The notes below the pieces were generated by a model. That model was not told the DNA's origin and ran no database searches. It saw only the letters and a program-made list of their open reading frames with translations. Both the position numbers and the translations under genes were made by a program. A stretch of 64,000 bases of DNA from Nonomuraea jabiensis (lineage in GTDB: Bacteria > Actinomycetota > Actinomycetes > Streptosporangiales > Streptosporangiaceae), in NCBI RefSeq assembly GCF_014204795.1, contig NZ_JACHMB010000001.1, positions 2,666,001 to 2,730,000 of the forward strand, in the 5' to 3' direction. Numbering within the stretch: position 1 is the first letter of the stretch; every line of letters begins with the position of its first letter. This document shows, piece after piece, positions 35,404 through 44,466 of the stretch.

Positions 35404-36300
35404 ATGAAGCTCGGCGCAGCAATGGTCGCGGGCCTCGCCTTGTTACTCAGCCTCGGTACGGCGTCAGTCGCCGCGGCCGACCCCGTGCCGGGGTCGGAAG
35501 CGCAGCTCCTGGCCACGAACTTCCAGCTCCCGTTCCCCTGCAACCAGACGTGGACGGGCAACTCCAGCAACAGCAGCGCGCACCAGTCGTGGGAGATCGA
35601 CTTCAACCGGGGCAGCACCGCGGACGCCGACCTCGGCGACACCGTGGTGGCGGCCGCGGCGGGCACCGTGGTGATCTCCGCGCACCAGGGCTCGACCAAC
35701 GGGTACGGCAACCTCGTCAAGATCGACCACGGCGGCGGCTGGGCCACGTACTACGCCCACCTGAACACCCGTACGGTCAGCCAGGGCCAGGCGGTGTCGC
35801 AGGGCCAGCAGATCGGCACGGTCGGCAACACCAGCAAGCCGGGCAACAACATCAGCCCCCACCTGCACTACGAGGTGCGGCTGGGCACCGACTACCCGGC
35901 CAACATCCAGAAGGCCGTCTTCAACGGCGTCACCTTCGGCTACCCGCAGCAGTCGGTGACCTCGAAGAACTGCGGCAACCCGCACACCCCGACGGAGGTC
36001 TGCGGCTCGGGCTACGACGTGATCGACTCGGCCACGCTCGGCAGTGACGGCGCCGTCTACCTGCTCTACAACTCCTCCAACGGCAACAACTGCGTGACGA
36101 CGCTGAAGTACAGGAACGTCGGCACGGCCACCGCCACCACGGCCTACCTGGAAGTGGAGGGCAGTACGAGGAAGACGGACTCGGGCAACTTCTCCTACTA
36201 CGCGGGACCGGTCATCGCCTCGGCGGCCGGCAAGTGCGTCAGGTGGGGCGGCAAGGCCGGCTCCTCGACCTACGACAGCCCGCTCGAACACTGCGACTGA
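35404..36300 (+). CDS. Secreted M23-family metallopeptidase
   Basis: A 298-residue lysostaphin-type peptidase. A signal peptide (to about 25) is followed by the M23 domain (about 50-175): HQSWEIDFNRG (first zinc His and Asp), YAHLNTRTV and HLHYEV (last zinc His). A C-terminal beta-type domain of about 110 residues with four cysteines (NNCVTTLKY, KCVRWGG) probably binds the wall or other polymer. It is divergent from the SARP gene, 108 bases apart, and ends at a bidirectional hairpin. Confidence 0.9.
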   Translation: MKLGAAMVAGLALLLSLGTASVAAADPVPGSEAQLLATNFQLPFPCNQTWTGNSSNSSAHQSWEIDFNRGSTADADLGDTVVAAAAGTVVISAHQGSTNGYGNLVKIDHGGGWATYYAHLNTRTVSQGQAVSQGQQIGTVGNTSKPGNNISPHLHYEVRLGTDYPANIQKAVFNGVTFGYPQQSVTSKNCGNPHTPTEVCGSGYDVIDSATLGSDGAVYLLYNSSNGNNCVTTLKYRNVGTATATTAYLEVEGSTRKTDSGNFSYYAGPVIASAAGKCVRWGGKAGSSTYDSPLEHCD

Positions 36301-36307
36301 CGAGACA

Positions 36308-36335
36308 GGGGGCCGGGTGGAACGCGCCCGGCCCC
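36308..36335. terminator. Bidirectional terminator between M23 and FKBP-like genes
   Basis: GGGGCCGGG (36309-36317) and CCCGGCCCC (36327-36335) pair perfectly; the 37-base gap between two convergent stop codons is almost entirely this hairpin. Confidence 0.75.
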
Positions 36336-36337
36336 TC

Positions 36338-37144
36338 TCATACGTGAACCGTGCCCAGCACGTCTATGACGTAGAGCGACGGCTCGTCGCCGCGGCCGGA
36401 GACCGCCACCCGGCTCCCGACCTGCCGCCCCACGAGCGCGCCCAGCCAGCCGTCGGGCACGTCCCCCTCCTTCAGCGTGAACGCGCTCGGCCCGCCCCTC
36501 CGGTAGGACGAGTCCACGACCTTCCGCCCGGGCCATGACGCGGCCACGTACTGGACCACCACCTTCGAACCGGCGAGGACCTCTTCGCCGGAGCCGGCGA
36601 TGAGCGTGCGGGGCGGCGAGCCGGGCACGATGTCCGCCGGGACCACCGGCAGGGTGCGGCCGACCAGCCGGGCGTCGGGCGGGTAGCCGCCCAGGATGTC
36701 GAAGATCAGCACCAGCGTGTCGGCGGGCGAGAGACCGGTCGGCGCGAGGGGCGCGTCCGGGCCGAGCGCCTCGCCCGCGGAGCTGACCACCATGATGCGG
36801 CTGCCGGCCGACCGGCCGATGAGCGCCTGCCGCCAGGTCTCCGGCACCCGCCTGCCGTCGAAGACGACCGAGGTGGGCTGGTGGCCGTCGTACGTGCTCA
36901 GGTACGGCTGGTTGCCCGACCACCGCCGGATGTCCACGTCGGAGAGCACCACGTCGCCCGGGAGCGTGCGCCGCCCGCTGCCCGTCGACAGCACCGTGAT
37001 CCGCGGGGTGCGGCCCGGGCTGCCCTTGGGGATGGCCACGACCGGCTTGGTACCGAACGCGCCGGTGACGACGGGCTGCGTGCCCTCCTCGGCCAGGCCA
37101 CACGAGGTGGCGAGCATGAGCACGGCCGGCAAGAACAGGCGCAC
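36338..37144 (-). CDS. FKBP-type peptidyl-prolyl isomerase-like lipoprotein
   Basis: A 268-residue exported protein with two FKBP-like units (about 25-150 and 155-268). The second has VVVQYVAASWPGRKVVDSSYRRGGPSAF and GWLGALVGRQVGSRVAV (quoted as short FKBP signatures). The GTG at 37142-37144 fits GGAGGATATC better than the ATG 12 bases upstream. The signal peptide ends LATSCG, an imperfect lipobox. The first unit has lost several active-site aromatics, so only the C-terminal one is likely catalytic. It assists folding of exported proteins. Confidence 0.85.
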   Translation of the reverse strand: MRLFLPAVLMLATSCGLAEEGTQPVVTGAFGTKPVVAIPKGSPGRTPRITVLSTGSGRRTLPGDVVLSDVDIRRWSGNQPYLSTYDGHQPTSVVFDGRRVPETWRQALIGRSAGSRIMVVSSAGEALGPDAPLAPTGLSPADTLVLIFDILGGYPPDARLVGRTLPVVPADIVPGSPPRTLIAGSGEEVLAGSKVVVQYVAASWPGRKVVDSSYRRGGPSAFTLKEGDVPDGWLGALVGRQVGSRVAVSGRGDEPSLYVIDVLGTVHV

Positions 37145-37258
37145 GATATCCTCCATGGCCTCACGGCCGGTGGTCCGAACGTGTTACTTGCCGCAAAGGG
37201 CAAAAGCAAAGCTGCCGGTCTCGCCATCTCACGACAAAGGCGCGGGAGACTTGGGGTC

Positions 37259-38290
37259 ATGAGCAAGCCCAATCTGGCGCGGAGGGTCGCGGAGGCGGCC
37301 GAGGTCGCGCTGGCCACGCGGAAGTACGTGACGTTCATCGACGTGGTGACGGGCCTGCGCTGGCTGCACTCCAGGCACGTGGACACCTGGCGGCAGGGCC
37401 GGGCCGGCACGCTGGCCGAGCTCGCGGCCGTGGACGAGGACCGCCTGCTCGCGACGGCCGGCCTGCTGCGGGAGTGGGCGCTGGCCAAGGGGCTCAGGCC
37501 GGTGGACACGCCGTACGTGGCCGGCACCCGCGACCGGCGCGAGCTGCGCTTCACCTCCGGGCCCGGGCAGGAGCCGTTCCGCGTGCACTGGCTCTCGCCC
37601 GACCTCAGCGAGGCCAGGGTGCGCAAGCTGAGCGAGCCCAAGGTGCCCGACCTGGTGGCGGTGGCCCCGCTCAACGCCTGGACGTGCGCCACCTGCGGCG
37701 ACACCGGCCCCTACCTGATCATGGAGGAGGACCGGCCGCACTGCCTGACCTGCGCCGACATGGACCACCTGGTGTTCCTGCCGTCCGGCAACGCCGCACT
37801 CAGCCGCCGCGCCAAGCAGGAGAGCGGCCTGTCGGCGGTGGTCGTGCGGTACAACCGGCGGCGCAAGGTCTACCAGCGCTTCGGCCTGCTGGTGGAGGAG
37901 GCCGCGCTGGCCGCCGCCGAGGAGCGGTGCCTGGCCGACGAGGAGGTGCGCGAGCGCCGCCGCGAACGCGACCGCGTCCGCAGGGCCGAGCAGGACGTCG
38001 ACTTCCAGGCCCGGATGGCGGCCGAGATCGGCAGGCTGTTCCCCGGCTGCCCCCGGGACCGGGCCCAGGAGATCGCCGAGCACGCCGCCCAGCGCGGCAG
38101 CGGCCGGGTGGGCAGGACAGCGGCGGCCAGGGCGCTCGACGAGAACGCCATCACGCTGGCGGTCATCGCCTCCATCAGGCACCTCGACACCGACTACGAC
38201 CGCCTGCTCATGTCCGGCGTGCCCAGGATGGAGGCCAGGGACAGAATCAGGGAACGCATCGAGCGCAAACTGGAGGAGTTCCGCGGATGA
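37259..38290 (+). CDS. DUF2293-domain protein with a zinc-finger-like segment
   Basis: A 343-residue actinobacterial protein. The centre has a four-Cys knuckle (CATCGDTG...HCLTCAD, about residues 141-172). The C-terminal third has a charged coiled region (LADEEVRERRRERDRVRRAEQD, shown in parts: LADEEVRER, RRERDRVRR) and a DUF2293 signature HLDTDYDRLLMSGVPR followed by ARDRIRERI. Function is unknown; nucleic-acid binding is plausible from basic charge and the Zn-type knuckle. It overlaps the MmcQ gene by ATGA. Confidence 0.8.
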   Translation: MSKPNLARRVAEAAEVALATRKYVTFIDVVTGLRWLHSRHVDTWRQGRAGTLAELAAVDEDRLLATAGLLREWALAKGLRPVDTPYVAGTRDRRELRFTSGPGQEPFRVHWLSPDLSEARVRKLSEPKVPDLVAVAPLNAWTCATCGDTGPYLIMEEDRPHCLTCADMDHLVFLPSGNAALSRRAKQESGLSAVVVRYNRRRKVYQRFGLLVEEAALAAAEERCLADEEVRERRRERDRVRRAEQDVDFQARMAAEIGRLFPGCPRDRAQEIAEHAAQRGSGRVGRTAAARALDENAITLAVIASIRHLDTDYDRLLMSGVPRMEARDRIRERIERKLEEFRG

Positions 38291-38667
38291 GCGACTGGCA
38301 CGACGTACGGGAAGAGCTGCGCGCCTTCGCGCTCGGGCTGCCCGAGGCGCACGAGGACCACCCGTGGGGCGAGACCGTCATCAAGGCGAACAAGAAGGTC
38401 TTCGTCTTCCTCGGCATCGACGAGCAGACCGAGAAGTGGGACCCGATGTTCAGCGTGAAGCTGGTCTCGGAGGCGCACGGCCACGCGCTGACCGTCGAGG
38501 GGGCGGCGCCCACCGGCCACGGGCTCGGCAGGGCGGGGTGGGTGACGGTGCCGTTCCTGTCGGAGCTGCCCGAGACGGAGGTGCTGCTCGACTGGGTGGA
38601 GGAGAGCTACCGGGCCATCGCGCCCAAGCGGGCGGTCAAGCGGCTGGACGAGAACCCGGTCAGGTGA
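38287..38667 (+). CDS. MmcQ/YjbR-family protein
   Basis: A 126-residue protein of the MmcQ/YjbR (CyaY-like fold) family: ALGLPEAHEDHPWGETVIKANKKVFVFLG is the N-terminal signature (ALGLPEAHEDHPWGE then VFVFLG) and GRAGWVTVPF the C-terminal one. A DNA-binding function has been suggested for the family but the role is unclear. It is coupled to DUF2293 upstream and overlaps the convergent kynureninase gene by 8 bases. Confidence 0.88.
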   Translation: MSDWHDVREELRAFALGLPEAHEDHPWGETVIKANKKVFVFLGIDEQTEKWDPMFSVKLVSEAHGHALTVEGAAPTGHGLGRAGWVTVPFLSELPETEVLLDWVEESYRAIAPKRAVKRLDENPVR

Positions 38668-39853
38668 CCGCCAGGCGCGTGGCGTACCGCTCGTCCCGCC
38701 ACAGCTCCTTGTCCAGCACCTCGAGCAGCGTGGCCGCCGCGTCGTACACGTCGGCGTAGCCGATGTAGAGCGGCGCGAAGCCGAACCTGAGGACGTCCGG
38801 CGCGCGGAAGTCCCCGTGCACGCCCCGGTCGATCAGCGCCCGCATCACCGGGTAGCCGTGGGGGTGGCGGAAGCTCACCTGGCTGCCCCGGGCGGCGGCG
38901 TCGGCCGGCGAGACCAGCTGCAGCGCGTCGCCGACCAGGTCCACGAAGAGCGAGGTCAACGCCATGCTCTTGGCCCGCACCTGGTCCATCGGCACCCGCT
39001 CCCACACGTCGAGCGCCGCCTCCAGCGCCGCGAACGACAGCACGTGCGGGGTGCCCACCGCGAACCGCCGGACGCCCTCCGCCGGGCGGTAGCCGGTCTC
39101 GAACGCGAACGGCTCGGCGTGCCCGTGCCAGCCGGACAGCACGTTCTCGGCGGCGGCGTGGTGGCGCGGGTTGACGTAGAGGAAGGCGGGCGCGCCCGGC
39201 CCCGCGTTGAGGTACTTGTACGTGCACCCCACCGCGAAGTCGGCCCCCGAGACGTCCACGTCCATGGCCCCCACGCTGTGGCACACGTCCCAGACCATCA
39301 GCGCGCCGGCCTCGTGCACCCGGGCGGTGACCGACGGCACGTCGTGGCGGGCGCCGGTGCGGTAGTCGACCTCCGACAGCAGCACCACGGCCGCGTCGTC
39401 GAACCGCCCCTGCGCGAAGTCGCGCACCTCGTAGCCGCCGAGCAGCCCGGCCAGGCCCTGGACCATGTAGTGGTCGGTGGGGAAGTTCCGGACGTCGGAG
39501 ACGATCACCCGGCGGTCGGGACGCAGCCGCAGCGCCGCGGCCACCGCCTGGAAGACCGCGATCGAGGTGGTGTTGCCCACCACGACCTGCCCGGGGCCCG
39601 CGCCGATCAGCGGGGCCAGCCGGTCGCCCGCGGTCAGCGGCTGGGCGTACCAGCCGGCGTGGTTCCAGCCGCCGACGAGCTGACTGCCCCACTCGTCCTC
39701 CACCGTCTGCCGCACCCGTTCCGCGGTGCGGCGGGGCAGCGCGCCGAGCGAGTTGCCGACGAGGTAGACGACCCCTTCCGGCAGCACGAACTCGTCCTTG
39801 AAAGCCCGCAGCGGGTCGTTCGCGTCTAGGGCGAGGCACTGGTCGCGGTCCAC
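38660..39853 (-). CDS. kynU: Kynureninase
   Basis: A 397-residue PLP enzyme hydrolysing kynurenine or 3-hydroxykynurenine to (hydroxy)anthranilate and alanine. The GTG at 39851-39853 (MDRDQCLALD) has AGGAG five bases upstream. Typical blocks are VYLVGNSLGALP, NTTSIAVFQ, FPTDHYMVQG, VWDVCHSVGAM and the PLP lysine in VGCTYKYLNAGPGAP. It is the last gene of a five-gene leftward operon whose other enzymes fit 2-aminomuconate breakdown. Genes for the steps between (kynurenine monooxygenase, 3-hydroxyanthranilate dioxygenase, ACMS decarboxylase) are not in this window. Confidence 0.94.
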   Translation of the reverse strand: MDRDQCLALDANDPLRAFKDEFVLPEGVVYLVGNSLGALPRRTAERVRQTVEDEWGSQLVGGWNHAGWYAQPLTAGDRLAPLIGAGPGQVVVGNTTSIAVFQAVAAALRLRPDRRVIVSDVRNFPTDHYMVQGLAGLLGGYEVRDFAQGRFDDAAVVLLSEVDYRTGARHDVPSVTARVHEAGALMVWDVCHSVGAMDVDVSGADFAVGCTYKYLNAGPGAPAFLYVNPRHHAAAENVLSGWHGHAEPFAFETGYRPAEGVRRFAVGTPHVLSFAALEAALDVWERVPMDQVRAKSMALTSLFVDLVGDALQLVSPADAAARGSQVSFRHPHGYPVMRALIDRGVHGDFRAPDVLRFGFAPLYIGYADVYDAAATLLEVLDKELWRDERYATRLAVT

Positions 39854-39855
39854 GT

Positions 39856-40944
39856 TCACTCCTGTTGCGGGGGGATGGTGGCGACTATCCGGTTGACGCC
39901 ATTCTGGTACTCGCGGACGTACCAGTTCTGCACCGGGTTGTGGGTCGCGTCCAGCCGGAACGGCCCCCGAGGCCCGCCCAGCTCGCCCACCGCCGCCATT
40001 CCCCCGCTCGCGGCCAGGCCCCGGTCGATGAGCCGCATGGCGTCCCAGCCCTGGAGGGCGACCGCGGACGGGTTCCGGCCGGTCCTGGCCCGCCACCGGG
40101 CCACGAAAGCGGCGTTGTCCGGGTTGTCCAGCGCGGGCGAGTACATGCCGACGGTGGTGATGCCCTCGGCCTCCCGGCCGACGGCCCGCAGCACGTCCTC
40201 GTCCGTGAGGTTCTGGCAGCCGAGCAATGCGATCTTGGAGGCGTGCTGCCGGTATCCCTTCAGGAACTCGACCGCCTCTCCCCCGGCGTAGAACGCGTAC
40301 AGGAGCTTCGTCCCGCGCGGGATCCGCGCGAAGTACGGCTCCAGGTCGGTGACCCTGCCGTAGGGCGTCAGGATGCGTTTGAGCGGCTTTGCGCCGTATC
40401 CCTCGGCGAAGCCCCTGAGCGTTTCGACGCCCGCCGAGTAGTCGGAGGCCATGAGCACCACGCCCTCCTTGCCGTACCGGTCGGCGGCGTACCGGCCGGC
40501 CGCGTAGCCGTGGTCGTGGTTGGTGTACGACACGCGGAAGACATCCGGGCCGCCCAGCGCGTCGGCGCCCGCGTTGGCGATCACCACGGGCGTGCGGCCC
40601 GCCACCTTGACCACCGACTCGGCGACGGGCGAGGAGAGGAGCCCGGTGATCACGTTCACGCCCTCGTCCTCGATGAGCCGCCTGGCCTGCTTCTGGCCCT
40701 CCTCCGGGTTGCCCGCGTCGTCGGCCACCACCAGCCCGGCCGGGCGCTCGCCCAGGCGCCCGCCGTGGTCGTCCAGGTAGAGGCGCATGGCGGCCTCCAG
40801 GTCGTCGCCGAGCGCGGCGTACACGCCGGTCTGCGAGATGATCGCGCCGACCTTGACCGGGGGATCGCCCTCGGCAAGCAGCGGCGTCGTCCCGCCGCAA
40901 CCGGCGGCCATCAGCACCACCAGCCCCAGGACGGATGCGCGCAC
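39856..40944 (-). CDS. Substrate-binding lipoprotein (Leu/Ile/Val-type receptor family)
   Basis: A 362-residue exported receptor. The GTG at 40942-40944 starts MRASVLGLVVLMAAGCGG, a clean lipobox (AAGC). The fold is of the branched-chain amino-acid receptor kind: VKVGAIISQTGVYAALGDDLEAAM in part, VITGLLSSPVAESV, FRVSYTNHDHG and ALQGWDAMRLI. It sits 2 bases before kynureninase and 17 after RidA, so the ligand is probably a tryptophan- or kynurenine-type aromatic. No permease or ATPase gene is present here, so it is an orphan receptor in this window. Confidence 0.9.
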   Translation of the reverse strand: MRASVLGLVVLMAAGCGGTTPLLAEGDPPVKVGAIISQTGVYAALGDDLEAAMRLYLDDHGGRLGERPAGLVVADDAGNPEEGQKQARRLIEDEGVNVITGLLSSPVAESVVKVAGRTPVVIANAGADALGGPDVFRVSYTNHDHGYAAGRYAADRYGKEGVVLMASDYSAGVETLRGFAEGYGAKPLKRILTPYGRVTDLEPYFARIPRGTKLLYAFYAGGEAVEFLKGYRQHASKIALLGCQNLTDEDVLRAVGREAEGITTVGMYSPALDNPDNAAFVARWRARTGRNPSAVALQGWDAMRLIDRGLAASGGMAAVGELGGPRGPFRLDATHNPVQNWYVREYQNGVNRIVATIPPQQE

Positions 40945-40961
40945 GGCTCACCCCCGGGACG

Positions 40962-41393
40962 TCATGGCCGCTCCTGCGGGCGGTAGGCGACGGCCTGCAT
41001 CTCGATGAGCAGGTGGGGGTGCGGGAGCTGGTGGACCGCGACCGTGGCCCTCGTGGGCCCCTCCTCGTCGAAGAACTCGGCGTAGACCTCGTTGTAGCCC
41101 TTGAAGTCGTTCATGTTGACCAGGTACGTGGTGATCTGCACGAGGTCGCCGAGCGAGCCGCCGGCGGCCTTGAGGATGTCGCCGATGTTCTCGATGACCG
41201 CCCTGGTCTGATCGCGGATGTCCAGGTTCGTCGCGCCGAACGTGTCCACTTCCACGCCCACGAAGGTGCCGTCGGCGCGCCGGCAGTTCGTGCCCGAGAC
41301 GTACAGGAGGTCGCCTGCCCGCTTGACGTGCGGGAACCTGCCCCGGGGAGTGGCCTTGCCGGGCACCAGGAGCCCTTTGGTGCGTTCGATCAC
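40962..41393 (-). CDS. RidA-family deaminase, probable 2-aminomuconate deaminase
   Basis: A 143-residue Rid-family protein. The GTG start overlaps the upstream stop (GTGA). Visible blocks are [52 protein letters not shown] and [22 protein letters not shown] (last quoted in part). Small RidA-like proteins serve as 2-aminomuconate deaminase in meta-cleavage operons of 2-aminophenol and 3-hydroxyanthranilate. The flanking semialdehyde dehydrogenase, hydratase/decarboxylase and kynureninase support that role here. Confidence 0.85.
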   Translation of the reverse strand: MIERTKGLLVPGKATPRGRFPHVKRAGDLLYVSGTNCRRADGTFVGVEVDTFGATNLDIRDQTRAVIENIGDILKAAGGSLGDLVQITTYLVNMNDFKGYNEVYAEFFDEEGPTRATVAVHQLPHPHLLIEMQAVAYRPQERP

Positions 41394-42187
41394 TTCGAGA
41401 ACACCGCCCGGACGGAGCCCAGCCCTTCGATGCGCGCCTCGAACTCGTCCTGCGGGCCGGCGGGCACGACCGGGCCGAGCGCGCCGGTCAGCACCACGTC
41501 TCCGGCGCGCAGCGCGTAGTCGGTGCGGCCGAGCCGGGAGGCGAGCCAGACGGCGGCGTTGAGCGGGTTGCCCATGACCAGCTCGCCGGAGCCGGTCGAG
41601 ACCTCCTCGCCGCGCCGGGTCATCGTCATCCGGGCGGCCCGCAGGTCGAGCCCGGCCAGCGGGACGGGCGTGCTGCCCAGCACGAACGCGCCGGCCGAGG
41701 CGTTGTCGGCGACCGTGTCGGCCAGGGAGATGTCCCAGTCGGCGATCCGGGAGTCGGCGATCTCGATGGCGGGCAGCGCGAACTCCACGGCCCTGAGCAC
41801 GTCGGCGGCCGTGAAGGGCCCGCCGGCCAGGTCCCTGCCGAGCACCAGCGCGACCTCGGCCTCGGCCCGCGGCTGCAGGAAGGCGTCCACGGGCACGGGG
41901 AGCCCGTCGCAGTAGGACATGTCCGCGAAGAGCATGCCGAAGTCCGGCTGGTCGATGCCGAACTGCCGCTGCAGCAGGACGTTGGTGACGCCGACCTTCC
42001 TGCCGACCAGCCGCCGTCCCGCTGCGAGCGCCCGCCGCGTGTTGATCTCCTGAATGGCGTACGCCTCGGCCACCGTGCCGACCAGGTCCCTGATCGGCGG
42101 GCACGGTTTGCCGGAGCTCGCGGCCTCCGCCAGCCGGTCGGCGACCTGGGATCGGGTGTCCACGGCCTCGGACCATTCGTCATGCAT
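41390..42187 (-). CDS. 2-keto-4-pentenoate hydratase / 4-oxalocrotonate decarboxylase family
   Basis: A 265-residue member of the MhpD/DmpH/DmpE family, acting late in meta-cleavage pathways. Landmarks are GRKVGVTN, DYGxLF-like [23 protein letters not shown] (metal Glu pair), [23 protein letters not shown] and [15 protein letters not shown]. Hydratase and decarboxylase subgroups cannot be split by eye; with a deaminase and a dehydrogenase beside it, decarboxylation of 4-oxalocrotonate is the better guess. It overlaps both neighbours (8 and 4 bases). Confidence 0.88.
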   Translation of the reverse strand: MHDEWSEAVDTRSQVADRLAEAASSGKPCPPIRDLVGTVAEAYAIQEINTRRALAAGRRLVGRKVGVTNVLLQRQFGIDQPDFGMLFADMSYCDGLPVPVDAFLQPRAEAEVALVLGRDLAGGPFTAADVLRAVEFALPAIEIADSRIADWDISLADTVADNASAGAFVLGSTPVPLAGLDLRAARMTMTRRGEEVSTGSGELVMGNPLNAAVWLASRLGRTDYALRAGDVVLTGALGPVVPAGPQDEFEARIEGLGSVRAVFSK

Positions 42188-43589
42188 CGGGCTGCTCCAG
42201 TCTGATCGTGATCGTGGTGGGTTGGGAGTAGAAGTCGAGTGACTGGACGCCGCCCTCCCTGCCGATGCCCGACAGTTTCATGCCGCCGAACGGGGTGCGC
42301 AGGTCACGCAGATACCAGGTGTTCACCCAGACGAGTCCGGCCTCCAGCCGCTGCGCGACCCGGTGGGCGCGGTCGAGGTTACCCGTCCAGACCGTGGAGG
42401 CAAGGCCGTACTCGCTGCTGTTGGCCAGATCGACCGCCTCGGCCTCGCTGTCGAAGGGGGCGACATGGCACACGGGCCCGAAGATCTCTTCTCTGTTGAA
42501 CCTTGACCACTCCGACAAGCCTGCCACCACCGTCGGTTCCACGAAATATCCGCAATCGCGGTTGTCGCCGAACGCGGGGACGCCGCCCCCCGCGAGCACC
42601 TTGGCTCCCTCCGAGCGGGCCAGGGCGTAGTAGGAGAGCACCTTCTCGCGGTGCTCCATCGAGATCATGGGCTGCGGCTCGAACTCCTGCGCGCGGGCCG
42701 CCAGCCGGGCGCAGAACTCTTCGAAGATCGGCCGCTGCACGTAGACCCGCTCGGTGCACAGGCACACCTGCCCGCCGTTGGTGAAGACCGACTTCGCGGT
42801 CCCCTCGACGGCCCGGTCCAACCGGCAGTCCTCGAAGACCAGCCCCGCGTTCTTGCCGCCCAGCTCGAACGAGATGGGCTTGACCCGGTCGGCCACCGTG
42901 TTCATGATCGCGGTGCCGGTCCTGGTGGACCCGGTGAACGTCACGGCGTCCACCCCCGGGTGCTCGACCAGGAGGTGGCCGGAGGAGCCGTACCCGAAGA
43001 TGATGTTGACGACGCCCGCGGGCAGCCCGGCCTCGGCGCAGATCTCGGCGAAGACCGCCGCCGAGCCCGGCGTGTGCTCCGACGGCTTGACCACCACGGT
43101 GTTGCCGGCGACGAGGGCGGGCGCGAGCTTCCAGGTCATCAGCAGGAACGGCAGGTTCCACGGGACGATCACCGCGACCACGCCGAGCGGCCGGCGCACG
43201 GTGTAGCTGAGCACCCCGGACAGGTGGAAGGCGTCGTCCGGGCGCTGGGCGGCGATCTCGGCGAACGCGCGGAAGTTGGCGATGCCACGCGGGATGTCGA
43301 GCGTGCGGGTCTGGTCGATCGGCTGGCCCGTGTCGGCGATCTCCGCGTCCACCAGGTCGTCGAAGCGGGACTCGATGCCCTCGGCCAGGCGCCGCATCCA
43401 CCCGGCGCGCTCGCCGACGGGCAGCGCCGCCCAGTCGCGGGCCGCCTCCCTGGCCGCGCGCACCGCACGGTCCACGACCTCGGGGTCGGCCTCGTGCACC
43501 TGCCTGATCACCGCGCCCGTCACGGGGTCGTGGACGGGGAACGTCTTACCCGCGCCCACCGGCTCGCCACCGATGAAATGGGTCAGCAC
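42180..43589 (-). CDS. 2-aminomuconate (hydroxymuconate) semialdehyde dehydrogenase
   Basis: A 469-residue NAD-dependent aldehyde dehydrogenase. The GTG at 43587-43589 (MLTHFIGGEPV) follows GAGGAG. Catalytic landmarks are VIVPWNLPFLL, KPSEHTPGSA, FTGSTRTG, ELGGKNAGLVF with the general-base Glu and NGGQVCLCTERVYVQ with the nucleophilic Cys. The last block and FGGMKLSGIGREGG place it with 2-hydroxy- and 2-aminomuconic semialdehyde dehydrogenases. It is the first gene of the operon and so the likely promoter lies at 43590-43700, shared with the divergent hydrolase gene. Confidence 0.9.
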   Translation of the reverse strand: MLTHFIGGEPVGAGKTFPVHDPVTGAVIRQVHEADPEVVDRAVRAAREAARDWAALPVGERAGWMRRLAEGIESRFDDLVDAEIADTGQPIDQTRTLDIPRGIANFRAFAEIAAQRPDDAFHLSGVLSYTVRRPLGVVAVIVPWNLPFLLMTWKLAPALVAGNTVVVKPSEHTPGSAAVFAEICAEAGLPAGVVNIIFGYGSSGHLLVEHPGVDAVTFTGSTRTGTAIMNTVADRVKPISFELGGKNAGLVFEDCRLDRAVEGTAKSVFTNGGQVCLCTERVYVQRPIFEEFCARLAARAQEFEPQPMISMEHREKVLSYYALARSEGAKVLAGGGVPAFGDNRDCGYFVEPTVVAGLSEWSRFNREEIFGPVCHVAPFDSEAEAVDLANSSEYGLASTVWTGNLDRAHRVAQRLEAGLVWVNTWYLRDLRTPFGGMKLSGIGREGGVQSLDFYSQPTTITIRLEQPDA

Positions 43590-43700
43590 AACACTCTCCT
43601 CTTCCCCCTGTATAGATCGCTGGGCGATGGGCGGACAACGGGTGCGCCGGGACCTTCCTGATCGCATCGTCTCCCCGGAACGCGACCCGCGCCATGCGCG

Positions 43701-44426
43701 ATGCTGTTGCACATGCGAACCAGAACCGATCAAGTGGCTGCCCACGACGGCAGCTTCGACGTCCACCTGTGGTTCCCCGAGGCGGGGACGGGCCCCGGCA
43801 TCCTGCTCGTCCAGGAGATCTACGGGGTTGGCCCCTACATCGAGAAGGTCGCGCTGGACCTGGCCTCGCGTGGCTACGTGGTGGCCGCGCCGGACCTGTT
43901 CTGGCGCCTGCACCCCGGCTGGCTGGGCGAGCACACCCCCGAGGGCACGGCGGCCGCGATCGAGCTGGCCGGCCGGTTCGACTTCGCGCAGGGAGTGGCC
44001 GACTGCGCGCTCACGGTGGCCCACCTGGGCGAGCTGCCCGAGGTGGCGGGCGGGGTCGGCGCGCTCGGGTTCTGCCTGGGCGGCTCGATCGACTACATGC
44101 TGGCCACGCAGGTGGAGCTGGCCGCGGTGCTGTCCTTCTACGGCTCCGCCGTGCCCGACTCGACGGGGCTCATGGAGCGCATCGCCGCGCCGCTCCTGCT
44201 GGTCTTCGGCGGCAGCGACCCGTACATCACGCGCGACCGGGTGGCCGTCGTCGAGCAGGCCGCGCAGGGCCGGCCGAACGTGGTCATGCACGTCGAGGAG
44301 GAGGCCGGGCACGCCTTCCACAACAGCGAGGCGCCGATGTTCCACCACCCGGAGGCGGCCGCGCGCACCTGGGAGGTGGCGCTCACCTTCCTGTCGGAGC
44401 ACCTCCCGGTGACCCTGTCCAGATAG
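43701..44426 (+). CDS. Dienelactone hydrolase family protein
   Basis: A 241-residue alpha/beta hydrolase. The catalytic set is visible: Glu in LVQEIYGV, nucleophilic Cys in GFCLGGS, Asp in GGSDPYIT and His in EAGHAFHN, as in carboxymethylenebutenolidase. The start may instead be the ATG at 43713 (MRTRTDQ); neither has a good ribosome-binding site. It is divergent from the aminomuconate operon, so it may serve aromatic-ring degradation, but its substrate is unproven. Confidence 0.88.
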   Translation: MLLHMRTRTDQVAAHDGSFDVHLWFPEAGTGPGILLVQEIYGVGPYIEKVALDLASRGYVVAAPDLFWRLHPGWLGEHTPEGTAAAIELAGRFDFAQGVADCALTVAHLGELPEVAGGVGALGFCLGGSIDYMLATQVELAAVLSFYGSAVPDSTGLMERIAAPLLLVFGGSDPYITRDRVAVVEQAAQGRPNVVMHVEEEAGHAFHNSEAPMFHHPEAAARTWEVALTFLSEHLPVTLSR

Positions 44427-44466
44427 ACATCTTCCGGTACCCCTAGATCATCGCCATTATGGGCGG

